Position numbers and translations under genes: made by a program
Assembly: GCA_023389425.1 (NCBI GenBank)
Contig: JAEWEK010000338.1
Span: forward strand, 1-22,381
Reading direction: 5' to 3'
Origin: Pseudomonadota bacterium
GTDB taxonomy: Bacteria > Pseudomonadota > Gammaproteobacteria > Burkholderiales > Burkholderiaceae_D
DNA: 22,381 nucleotides
The notes under the pieces: model-generated
Seen by the model: only the letters and a program-made list of their open reading frames with translations
The model's database searches: none
Told to the model about the DNA's origin: nothing
Part shown: piece by piece, positions 1 to 6,672 of the stretch
Layout of the letters: each line of letters starts with the position of its first letter
How positions within the stretch are numbered: position 1 is the first letter of the stretch

Positions 1-813
1 CTGCTACTCTGCGCGCTGCTTGCCGTGCTGGCCGGCTGCGCGTCCATGTTCAGCCATCCCGGCACGCGCCAGACCGGCAGCATCGTCGAATACCTGTATC
101 CGAACTCGAACGAAGCGCCGGCGATGCAGCCGACGGTGACGCAGCTGCGCCCACCGGTCCGCGTCGGCATCGCCTTCGTCCCGGGCTCCGGCCGCGCCGA
201 CATCCCCGAAGCGGAAAAGACGCGCCTGCTGGAGCGCGTCCGCGACGCCTTCGCGCAGTACCAGTACATCGGCCACATCGAGATCATCCCCACCGGCTAC
301 CTGCGTCCGCGCGGCGGCTTCGAGAACCTCGACATGGTGGCGCGCATGTTCAATGTGGAGGTGATGACGCTGGTCTCCTACGACCAGGTTCGCTTCGACG
401 ATCCGAGCCGCTTGTCCGTGCTGTACTGGACCATCGTCGGCGCCTACCTCGTCAACGGCGACCAATACGACGTGCAGACCCTGCTCGACGCCGCCGTGTT
501 CGATGTGAAAAGCCGCAAGCTGCTGTTCCGTGCCCCCGGCACCAGCCAGGTCAAGGGCAGCGCGACGCTGGTCAATTTCGGCGAGAAGACCCGCGGCGCG
601 CAGCTGGATGGCTTCCGCCTCGCGGTGGACCAGCTGATCCCGCGCCTGCAGAACGAACTGCTCACGTTCAAGGAGCGCATCAAGTCCGACCCGAGCTATC
701 GCGTCGTGAACAAGGACGGCTATCGCGGCGGCGGTGCGTTCGGCTGGGCCGACGCCCTTATCGCCGTGTGGTTGCTGCTCATGGCTCGCTGGACCTTGCG
801 CCGTGCTGAATAA
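1..813 (+). CDS. Rhombotarget-type lipoprotein with GlyGly-CTERM tail (5' partial)
   Basis: The frame is open from base 1, so the start codon lies upstream; 270 residues are visible. The first visible residues are a hydrophobic stretch ending in the lipobox LAGC (Cys at visible residue 13), so this is an exported lipoprotein. The body is a soluble domain without a motif I can name. The C-terminus (visible residues about 243-270) has a Gly-Gly-Gly triplet, a hydrophobic helix and a basic end (RRAE), which is the GlyGly-CTERM architecture recognised by rhombosortases. The next gene, overlapping by 11 bases, encodes a rhombosortase. Family knowledge: 'rhombotarget lipoproteins' are about 260-280 residues, with an N-terminal lipobox and a C-terminal GlyGly-CTERM, and sit beside rhombosortase genes. 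Inference: the protein is anchored by lipid, and its tail is clipped by the neighbour. The biological role is unknown. Confidence 0.85.
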   Translation: MLLCALLAVLAGCASMFSHPGTRQTGSIVEYLYPNSNEAPAMQPTVTQLRPPVRVGIAFVPGSGRADIPEAEKTRLLERVRDAFAQYQYIGHIEIIPTGYLRPRGGFENLDMVARMFNVEVMTLVSYDQVRFDDPSRLSVLYWTIVGAYLVNGDQYDVQTLLDAAVFDVKSRKLLFRAPGTSQVKGSATLVNFGEKTRGAQLDGFRLAVDQLIPRLQNELLTFKERIKSDPSYRVVNKDGYRGGGAFGWADALIAVWLLLMARWTLRRAE

Positions 814-1375
814 GCGCACCCCGGTCAGCCTGCTGCTGGCAATCGCCTGCATTGCGCTCGCGCTGATCCCCGAATCGGCGCAGCAGCTGCTGGCCTACGA
901 CCGCCACGCAATCTTCGCGGGCGAAATATGGCGGCTGTGGACCGGCCACCTGGTGCACTTCTCGCACACGCACGCACTCATCGACGGCATCGTGCTGTAT
1001 GCGATGTCCAGCCTGGCGGAGCGCGAGTTCGGCAGCCGCTCGCTGCTTGGCGCGCTGGCATTGGCGGCGCTCGTCATCTCGCTGGTGCTGCTGGCCTTCG
1101 TACCTTCGTTGCTGGAGTACCGCGGCTCCTCGGGCATCGCGGTGCTGGTGGCGGTGATGGCGGTGACAGCGGTGTGGCATGACGAACGCAACCACGCAAT
1201 CGTGATGCTGGTCGCCGCCGCATATACGCTCAAGACGCTGGTCGATTCATTGTCGCTCGCACCGACCAGCACCGTGCTGCCGCTCGGCGTCAGCGTCGCG
1301 TGGCAGGCGCACGTGTGCGGCGCGATCGCTGGCGCGGCGGCGGTCTGCTTCCTCGGCAGGAGGCGCGCGCTGTGA
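803..1375 (+). CDS. rrtA: Rhombosortase (rhomboid-family intramembrane serine protease)
   Basis: A 190-residue polytopic membrane protein. I chose the GTG at 803 because the protein then begins MLNKRTPV directly before the first hydrophobic helix; it overlaps the end of the lipoprotein gene by 11 bases, implying translational coupling. Rhomboid-type features in order are: a first TM helix (about residues 8-22), WRLWTGHLVHFSHTH (about 43-57, the conserved WR and H region), the nucleophile motif GSSG (Ser110), and the catalytic His in a late helix (WQAH, His170). Its small size, with about six helices and no extra domain, fits rhombosortases rather than GlpG. Family role: cleavage of GlyGly-CTERM tails in the inner membrane during export or surface delivery. 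The linked GlyGly-CTERM lipoprotein is the obvious substrate, though rhombosortases often have further targets elsewhere in the genome. Confidence 0.87.
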   Translation: MLNKRTPVSLLLAIACIALALIPESAQQLLAYDRHAIFAGEIWRLWTGHLVHFSHTHALIDGIVLYAMSSLAEREFGSRSLLGALALAALVISLVLLAFVPSLLEYRGSSGIAVLVAVMAVTAVWHDERNHAIVMLVAAAYTLKTLVDSLSLAPTSTVLPLGVSVAWQAHVCGAIAGAAAVCFLGRRRAL

Positions 1376-1408
1376 GAAAATGCGGGCTTGTCCTTGCCGT
1401 TTCCCGCC

Positions 1409-1999
1409 ATGCCGCAGACCATCGCCGCCCCCGTCGACCACGAACTCATCATCAAGAAAAGCCGCTTCATCGCCTGCGTGCAGCCGATGACGGACCGTGC
1501 GCATGCGCAGGCGGTGGTGGCCGGGCTGCGCGCTGAACATCCTGGCGCGGCCCACGTCTGTTGGGCCTTGCTGGCCGGCGGCCAGTCGGCGGCGGTCGAC
1601 GACGGCGAACCTAGCGGCACAGCCGGCCGTCCCATGCTGGACGTGCTGCGCCATCAGGATCTGGAAGGCGTGCTTGCCACGGTAGTGCGCTACTTCGGCG
1701 GCGTGAAGCTCGGCGCCGGCGGCCTGGTGCGGGCCTATACCGACAGCGTGGCGCAGGCCCTGCTCAAGGCCGAAAAGGTCGACATCATCCGCCTGCGCAC
1801 GCTGCGCTGCGCCGTGCCGTATGCGATGGAAGGCATGGTACGGCGCGAGCTCGACGCCGCGGGCGCGACCCTGGTCGACGTCGCGCACGGCGACGACGTC
1901 AGCTTCGAATTCGCGCTGGCCGACAAGGATGCCGACGCATTCGCCGCGCGCCTCGGCGAGGCCGGACACGGGCGCTTGCGCTGGCTGGCCCAGGACTGA
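1409..1999 (+). CDS. yigZ: YigZ/IMPACT-family protein (UPF0029)
   Basis: This 196-residue cytosolic protein belongs to the IMPACT/YigZ family. The N-terminal UPF0029 domain is recognisable from the segments KKSRFIA, DDGEPSGTAGRPML and VVRYFGGVKLGAGGLVRAY; the last is the family signature. The C-terminal part (from about residue 130) is the smaller ferredoxin-like domain (DUF1949 type). Length matches E. coli YigZ, about 205 aa. I chose the ATG at 1409 (MPQTIAAP) because the family begins about 15 residues before KKSRF; an in-frame TTG at 1388 would add seven residues. No clear Shine-Dalgarno is visible. Function is poorly defined: eukaryotic IMPACT inhibits Gcn2, and bacterial members are assumed to bind nucleic acid or protein. 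The gene ends 7 bases from the convergent slipin stop codon, with no terminator hairpin between them. Confidence 0.9.
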   Translation: MPQTIAAPVDHELIIKKSRFIACVQPMTDRAHAQAVVAGLRAEHPGAAHVCWALLAGGQSAAVDDGEPSGTAGRPMLDVLRHQDLEGVLATVVRYFGGVKLGAGGLVRAYTDSVAQALLKAEKVDIIRLRTLRCAVPYAMEGMVRRELDAAGATLVDVAHGDDVSFEFALADKDADAFAARLGEAGHGRLRWLAQD

Positions 2000-2006
2000 A
2001 CGAAAA

Positions 2007-2774
2007 CTAGCGCGGCGTTCCTGCGTCGTGTACGAAGGCCTTCAGCATCTCGATCGGCAGCGGGAACACGATGGTCGCGGTCTTGTCGCTGGCGATGGCG
2101 GACAGCGTTTGCAGATAGCGCAGCTGCATCGCGCCACCCTGCTGCGACAGCACCTGCGCCGCCTGCATCAGCTTCTCGGACGCCTGCAATTCGCCTTCGG
2201 CATGGATCACCTTGGCGCGCCGTTCGCGCTCTGCCTCGGCCTGGCGCGCAATGGCGCGCACCATCGATTCATCCAGGTCCACGTGCTTGATCTCGACGTT
2301 GGCGACCTTGATGCCCCAGGCGTCGGTCTGCGCATCGAGAACGTGCTGGATGTCGATGTTGAGCCGTTCGCGCTCGGCCAGCATCTCGTCCAGCTCGTGC
2401 TTGCCCAGCACCGAGCGCAGCGTGGTCTGCGCCAGCTGGCTGGTCGCCTCGAAGAAGTTCGCGACCTGGATGATTGCCTTGGCCGGATCGATCACGCGGA
2501 AGTACAGCACCGCGCTGACGCGCACCGACACGTTATCGCGCGAGATCACGTCCTGCTTGGGCACGTCGTGCACGATGGTGCGCAGGTCGACCCGCACCAT
2601 CTGCTGCAGCACCGGAATCAGGATGAACAGGCCGGGCCCCTTCACCGCCCAGAAGCGGCCGAGCTGGAACACGACGCCGCGCTCGTACTCGCGCAGGATG
2701 CGCACCGATGACGCCAGCAGCACCGCCACGATAATCACCAGCAGGCCGAACGAAAAACCGAACTGGAACAGCAT
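2007..2774 (-). CDS. Slipin (SPFH/stomatin/prohibitin-family membrane protein)
   Basis: This is a 255-residue SPFH protein with one N-terminal membrane helix (about residues 4-23). It is followed by the stomatin-like signature REYERGVVFQLGRF, the band-7 core with DVISRDNVSVRVSAVLYFRV, and a charged helix (RQAEAERERRAKVIHAEGELQA) that forms the oligomerisation coiled coil. Family knowledge: prokaryotic slipins form large membrane-bound rings and are encoded next to NfeD proteases, which act on or with them. Here nfeD lies directly upstream. The upstream ATG (2780) overlaps the nfeD stop as ATGA but has the SD abutting it, so the second ATG (2774) is the better start. The two proteins probably form a membrane quality-control unit. 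Confidence 0.92.
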   Translation of the reverse strand: MLFQFGFSFGLLVIIVAVLLASSVRILREYERGVVFQLGRFWAVKGPGLFILIPVLQQMVRVDLRTIVHDVPKQDVISRDNVSVRVSAVLYFRVIDPAKAIIQVANFFEATSQLAQTTLRSVLGKHELDEMLAERERLNIDIQHVLDAQTDAWGIKVANVEIKHVDLDESMVRAIARQAEAERERRAKVIHAEGELQASEKLMQAAQVLSQQGGAMQLRYLQTLSAIASDKTATIVFPLPIEMLKAFVHDAGTPR

Positions 2775-2787
2775 GGTCATCCTCCTT
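2772..2787 (-). promoter_or_regulatory. Shine-Dalgarno that decides the slipin start
   Basis: On the minus strand a perfect AAGGAGG (2787-2781) is followed at once by ATG (2780-2778) and, 6 bases after the SD, by a second in-frame ATG (2774-2772). Normal spacing of 5-9 bases favours the second ATG. The SD lies inside the last codons of nfeD, whose TGA is at 2779-2777, so slipin translation is probably coupled to termination of nfeD. Confidence 0.7.
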
Positions 2788-4132
2788 GTGCAGGGTTGTC
2801 TTCCGGCGCCACCTCGAGCTGCGCGCCATGTTTGGCCAGCACGCGCACGCGCTGTGCGCGAACGAGCGGCGTGGCCGTGGTGATGCGCCAGGTTTCGCCG
2901 CCGACGTTGGCCCAGCCGTCGCTCACGGCGTCGTCGATCATCTCGCCCACGCTGCCGATCAGCGCCTCGGAACCGGTGACGGCCGGCCTTCGCCGCGCGC
3001 GCAGGGCCGCGCTGACGGTGCCACCGACCAGCAGCGCGGCCAGCACGGCGATCGTCGCCACCACCGGCAGCGGAATGCCGAAGCCGGGCGCGCCGGTATC
3101 GAACAGCAGCAGCGCGCCGATCACGAAGGCGATCACGCCGCCGACGCCAATGGCGCCGAAGGTGGGCAGGAAAGCCTCCGCGACCATGAAGGCGATGCCG
3201 AGCACGATCAGCGCCAGGCCGGAGTAGTTCACCGGCAGCAGCTGCAATCCATAGAGGCCGACCAGCAGGCAGATCGCACCGAACACGCCGGGCGCGATGG
3301 CGCCGGGGCTCATGAATTCGAAGATCAGGCCGTAGACGCCGACCGTCATCAGGATCAGCGCCAGGCTGGGGTTGGTGATCGCGGCCAGCAAGCGGATGCG
3401 CCAGCCGGGCGGCGCGTTGTCGATGCGCGCACCGGCCGTATGCAGCACGCGCGCCTGGCCAAGCACGGTGACAGGGCGGCCGTCGAGCTGGGCCAGCAGC
3501 CGTGGCAGGTCTGGCGCGACAAGATCGACCACGTGCTGCTGCAGCGCCTCGTCCGCCGACAGGCTGACCGCCTCGCGCACTGCCCGTTCGGCCCAGTCGG
3601 CATTGCGGCCGCGCAGCTGGGCCAGGCCGCGGATGTAGGCGGCGGCGTCGTTCACCTGCTTGTGTTCCATCGCGGACGGCGTGGTCTGCTTGCTGACCGG
3701 GCCGCCCGGGCCTATCGCCACCGGCGTGGCCGCGCCGAGGTTGGTGCCGGGCGCCATCGCCGCGATGTGGCAGGCATACAGAATGTAGGTGCCGGCGCTG
3801 GCGGCACGCGCGCCGCTGGGCGCGACGTAGCAGGCGACCGGCACCGGCGAGGTGAGGATGGTGCGAATGATGGAGCGCATCGCGGTATCGAGGCCGCCGG
3901 GCGTGTCGATCTCGATCACCACCAGCTGGGCGCCCGAGCGCGCGGCATCGGCGATTCCGGCGGAGAGATAGTCGGCGTAGGCCGGGCCGATGGCGCCATC
4001 GACGCTGAGCGCGACGACCGGCGCGGATGGCGCGGGCGCACCGGCCGCGGGCACGTACAGGCACGCGGAGGCGAGCGTGATGAGCGCCGCCAGCAGTGTC
4101 GTCGCCAGCCTGGCCAGACTCGATGGGAACAT
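2777..4132 (-). CDS. Long-form NfeD: membrane-bound ClpP-class serine protease
   Basis: This 451-residue protein has a signal peptide or anchor (residues 8-30). Next comes a ClpP/S49-like protease domain (about 38-210) with VIEIDTPGGLDTAMR, the nucleophile region SGARAASAGTY (Ser112), and NDAAAYIR preceded by Lys158 (HKQVNDAAA), matching the Ser-Lys dyad of the archaeal PH1510 type. A membrane region of about four helices follows (about 250-375). The C-terminus is an OB-fold NfeD domain (about 385-445). Family knowledge: such proteases cut the hydrophobic C-terminus of their partner stomatin or slipin. The downstream slipin is coupled to it (stop and start region overlap), so the pair is expected to work together in inner-membrane quality control. 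The start ATG is preceded only by a G-run, a weak SD. Confidence 0.92.
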   Translation of the reverse strand: MFPSSLARLATTLLAALITLASACLYVPAAGAPAPSAPVVALSVDGAIGPAYADYLSAGIADAARSGAQLVVIEIDTPGGLDTAMRSIIRTILTSPVPVACYVAPSGARAASAGTYILYACHIAAMAPGTNLGAATPVAIGPGGPVSKQTTPSAMEHKQVNDAAAYIRGLAQLRGRNADWAERAVREAVSLSADEALQQHVVDLVAPDLPRLLAQLDGRPVTVLGQARVLHTAGARIDNAPPGWRIRLLAAITNPSLALILMTVGVYGLIFEFMSPGAIAPGVFGAICLLVGLYGLQLLPVNYSGLALIVLGIAFMVAEAFLPTFGAIGVGGVIAFVIGALLLFDTGAPGFGIPLPVVATIAVLAALLVGGTVSAALRARRRPAVTGSEALIGSVGEMIDDAVSDGWANVGGETWRITTATPLVRAQRVRVLAKHGAQLEVAPEDNPAQGG

Positions 4133-4202
4133 ACGCCCCCCGCAATCGGATGGCCGTCCCGCTACCTCGCTTGCATGAAGCGCTTACGGGCGGTCAGCCC
4201 CA

Positions 4203-4231
4203 AGCTTACGACAATGGCGCCGACTTGGCAA
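4203..4231 (-). promoter_or_regulatory. Candidate sigma-70 promoter for nfeD-slipin
   Basis: Read on the minus strand, TTGCCA (4231-4226) and TAAGCT (4208-4203) are separated by exactly 17 bases. The -35 matches the consensus at 5 of 6 positions but the -10 at only 3 of 6. It lies about 70 bases upstream of the nfeD ATG, in the only non-coding space before the pair. This is a pattern match only. Confidence 0.3.
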
Positions 4232-4238
4232 AGGGTGC

Positions 4239-5078
4239 TCAGGCGAGCGACGGCCCGTCCATCGACTTGTAGGTCTCGGCGGCTTCGGCCTGGATCTCGC
4301 GCAGGGTAGCTTCGTCCAGCACGAAATCGAGCGCGCTGTCGGTATGCGCGGGCGGCGGCGGCATCGGCGTGCCCAGCGGCGACGGGACTGGCGAATACTG
4401 GTTGGCCAGCAACAAGGTATCGGTCAGTGTCTCCGGCGGCATGTTCAACCAGGCGCCGCGCACCCCGATGATGGCGTCGGCCACCGGCTCCGGCACCGCC
4501 AGTTTGCGCAGCACCTCGCGGCTGACCACGTCTTCGCACAGCTCGGCCCATTTTTCGGGATCGTCGTCGAGCAGGCCGGGGAACTCGTCGGCGCGCGACA
4601 GCAGGTAGAAGCCGCCGACTTCGTGCACGATGCCCGAGAATAGCGCCGTATCCGGATTGACGAAGGTGACGCGGCGGGCGAAGGCTTCGGCCAGCGCGGC
4701 CACATGGGCCGTATGCTCCCACAACTGCTCGACCTTGGCGCGCAGGCGCGGATCGACGATGCGGCTGCCGAACTGGCGCACCACCAGGCTGGCGACCAGC
4801 GCCTGCAGCCGGCGGTAGCCGATGCGCGACACGGCCGCGCGGACATTGGTGATGGCAGGTCCGCCGCCGCGGTTATAGGCTGCGGTATTGGCCAGCGCCA
4901 CGGTACGGGCGGCAAGCTGGGGTTCACCCAGGACCAGCCGGATTGCATCTTCCAGATGGCAATCGGGGTCCTCCAGCGCCAGTTGGAGGCGCAGCACAGC
5001 GTTCACGCTGGTCGGGAAGATGATATCGCCACGGGCTGCCTGGGCTGCGATATATCCAAAAACTTCGATTCTGTTCAC
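4239..5078 (-). CDS. HDOD-domain signalling protein
   Basis: This is a 279-residue soluble protein dominated by an HDOD domain (about residues 15-215). It begins with an IIFPTSVNAVLRL segment, equivalent to the LP.. start of HDOD domains. ANTAAYNRGG, VRAAVSRIGYRRLQALV and LWEHTAHVAALAEAFA follow, then FSGIVHEVGGFYLL. The last motif has His-Glu where HD phosphohydrolases have His-Asp, which fits the non-catalytic HDOD class. The C-terminal 60 residues are Pro-rich and low in complexity. HDOD proteins are regulatory scaffolds in Gram-negative signalling, often tied to motility or cyclic-di-GMP; no partner is encoded nearby. The GTG at 5078 is preferred because the upstream extension is not domain-like. 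There is no SD, and a TATAAT sits 7 bases upstream. Confidence 0.85.
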   Translation of the reverse strand: MNRIEVFGYIAAQAARGDIIFPTSVNAVLRLQLALEDPDCHLEDAIRLVLGEPQLAARTVALANTAAYNRGGGPAITNVRAAVSRIGYRRLQALVASLVVRQFGSRIVDPRLRAKVEQLWEHTAHVAALAEAFARRVTFVNPDTALFSGIVHEVGGFYLLSRADEFPGLLDDDPEKWAELCEDVVSREVLRKLAVPEPVADAIIGVRGAWLNMPPETLTDTLLLANQYSPVPSPLGTPMPPPPAHTDSALDFVLDEATLREIQAEAAETYKSMDGPSLA

Positions 5079-5085
5079 GCGGCAA

Positions 5086-5091
5086 ATTATA
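5086..5091 (-). promoter_or_regulatory. Perfect -10 hexamer 7 bases before the HDOD start
   Basis: On the minus strand TATAAT occupies 5091-5086 and is followed by seven bases and then the GTG start (5078). Transcription would therefore begin on or next to the start codon, giving a leaderless message. The -35 region at 17-base spacing (AGCTCA) is poor. The absence of any SD before the GTG agrees with a leaderless message but does not prove it. Confidence 0.35.
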
Positions 5092-5209
5092 CGGTGCCTG
5101 TGAACACTTGAGCTAAGCCATGCGGCCCAAAGCCGCGCTGCGCTGCAAAAAAATCGTGTTCCGTGGGCGCGGCACGACAATATGTATCACGCAATGACAT
5201 ACTAAAGGT

Positions 5210-5251
5210 ACCGCCGCTGCGGGCGATACGCCCAATGGGTATCGCCGCGGT
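5210..5251 (-). terminator. Hairpin after the LEA-like/BON gene
   Basis: GGCGATAC (5222-5229) pairs perfectly with GTATCGCC (5239-5246), with a 9-base loop. An outer ACCGC (5210-5214) pairs with GCGGT (5247-5251). The structure begins 4 bases beyond the stop of the 5255-6556 gene. On the minus strand it is followed by CCTTTAGT rather than a U-run, so it could be a weak terminator or an mRNA 3'-end stabiliser. Confidence 0.5.
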
Positions 5252-5254
5252 CCC

Positions 5255-6556
5255 TCACTTGACCTTGATGGCGCTTCTCACATTGGCAACGCCGTCCACG
5301 CCTTTCGCCACCTCGATCGCGCGGTCGGCATCGGCCTTGGAATCGACGAAGCCGCTCAGCATCACCACACCCTCCTCGGTCTTCACGTGGATGCCCATGG
5401 ATTTAAGGTTGGGCTCGACGAACAGCTCGGCCTTGACCTTGGTGGTGATCGCGCTGTCGGAGGCGACGCGGCCGGCATCGTTGGCGGCCACCCGGCCGTC
5501 GCGCTCGGTCTTGTCCTTGGCACGGTCAGCTTTGTCCGCAGCGGTAGACGCGGTGTCGCGCGTCCTCTCGCCAGCCCTGTCCATCGCGTTTTCGGTCTTG
5601 TGCGCCGCAGTCGAGGCGGCGTGACGGGTCTTGTTTCCCACCGACTCCGCCGTGCTCTCCGTTTTCTGTTCCGCAGTCGAGGCAACCTCGCGGCTCTTCT
5701 CGCCCGCCCGGTCCATTGCGCTCTCCGTCTTCACGGCGACGGCGTGGGCTACCTCCCTGGTCTTTTCCACCGTGGCCTGTGCCAGCTCCTTCGTCTTCTC
5801 GGCAACGTTGGAAGCGGCCACCTTGGTCTTCTCGGTGGCGTTGGCGGCGGCGGCACGGGTCCGTTCGGCGGCGTCGTGCGATTTGTCGGCCGCGTCGGCG
5901 GTGGCTTCGCGGGTGCGCTCGCCGGCCTTGGCGGCCGCGACCCGGGTGCGTTCGCCGGCGGTGGCCGCGGCGTCACGGGTGCGTTCGGTGGCGTTGGCGG
6001 CAGCGTCGGCCACCGGCGAAGGCTTGGTCTGGACCAGGCAGCCGGTGCGGGCGTCGCCGCCGGCCTGGGCGCATTTGTCGGCCGCGCGCGAGGTATCGCC
6101 GCCGCTGCCGGTCTGGCCGCTGCCATTGGCACCGGTGGCGTTCATGCCGGCGCCCGATTTGGCGTCGGCCAAGGCAGCCGTGTGCACCGACTTGGCGTTG
6201 TTGATGCAGCTGTCCTTGTCGGCGCCGCTCATTCCGCCGCACTTGGCCTTGGCGACGGCAAAGTCGGCATCGGCCACCCGGGTCGCCGCTCGGGACTTGC
6301 TTTCCGGTGTGTGACTGTACTTGGCCAGTGCCTCGGCCTCGGTATGGGTGCGCTCAGCCTTCGCCTCGGCAAGGCAGACTTCCTTGTCGTTGCCGCTCAT
6401 GCTGTTGCATTTGGCCGAGGCAGCCTTGTATTCCACGGCCGCTTTCTGGGTCATCGCGCGGTAGGCGGCCGGGTCGTGATTCAGCGCTGCGGTCGGGGCA
6501 AATGCAAAACTGGAGCCTGCGGCGGATGCCAGCAGAGCTGCAATGAACGGTTTCAT
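5255..6556 (-). CDS. Exported LEA-like repeat protein with paired cysteines and a C-terminal BON domain
   Basis: This 433-residue protein starts at ATG 6556, with AAGGGA upstream. Residues 1-20 are a Sec signal peptide ending in FAFA. Residues 21-180 hold three copies of a K-C-x10-C motif: C50/C61, C106/C117 and C162/C173. The pairs are spaced 11 residues within and exactly 56 between copies; the first two share MSG and DK inside the motif. Residues 189-355 are about fifteen 11-residue units of the form [AV]xEKTRxAAxx, the group 3 LEA pattern. Residues about 365-433 are a BON domain (AITTKVKAEL, GVVMLSGFVDSKADADRA, VANVRSAIKV), as in the periplasmic protein OsmY. LEA repeats protect against drying and salt in other organisms, and BON domains bind membranes or other ligands. 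Inference: a periplasmic osmotic or desiccation stress protein. The Cys pairs may form disulfides. Confidence 0.85.
   Translation of the reverse strand: MKPFIAALLASAAGSSFAFAPTAALNHDPAAYRAMTQKAAVEYKAASAKCNSMSGNDKEVCLAEAKAERTHTEAEALAKYSHTPESKSRAATRVADADFAVAKAKCGGMSGADKDSCINNAKSVHTAALADAKSGAGMNATGANGSGQTGSGGDTSRAADKCAQAGGDARTGCLVQTKPSPVADAAANATERTRDAAATAGERTRVAAAKAGERTREATADAADKSHDAAERTRAAAANATEKTKVAASNVAEKTKELAQATVEKTREVAHAVAVKTESAMDRAGEKSREVASTAEQKTESTAESVGNKTRHAASTAAHKTENAMDRAGERTRDTASTAADKADRAKDKTERDGRVAANDAGRVASDSAITTKVKAELFVEPNLKSMGIHVKTEEGVVMLSGFVDSKADADRAIEVAKGVDGVANVRSAIKVK
5492..5992 (-). repeat. About fifteen tandem 33-base (11-residue) LEA-like repeats
   Basis: Within the preceding gene, the coding DNA for residues 189-355 repeats with a 33-base period. 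Aligned units include ATERTRDAAAT, AGERTRVAAAK, VAEKTKELAQA, TVEKTREVAHA, AGEKSREVAST and AGERTRDTAST. One unit pair near residues 222-239 is slightly out of register. VAVKTESAMDR and AAHKTENAMDR recur 44 residues apart, and each is followed by AGE[KR][ST]R, so a longer block seems to have been duplicated as well. Confidence 0.85.
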
Positions 6557-6672
6557 GTGGGGGTCCCTTGCTTTCAATGTTGTTGGTAGCAAGATTTAAC
6601 GCCCACCGCTCAGTGCCTTCTGTGCGACACCGAACACTTGTCGAAGAAACCACTCGGCATCGGCCGAACCGT

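Noticed and set aside
2007..4145. A single 712-residue minus-strand frame including the slipin
   Set aside because: Only the last third is protein-like (slipin). The upstream part is Arg/Ala/Gly-rich shadow sequence of the nfeD gene in another frame, and the SD and ATG at 2787-2772 mark the real start.
5492..5992. Recombination-type tandem DNA repeat unrelated to coding
   Set aside because: The 33-base period stays in frame with 11-residue LEA-type units over the whole array, so it is a protein repeat.
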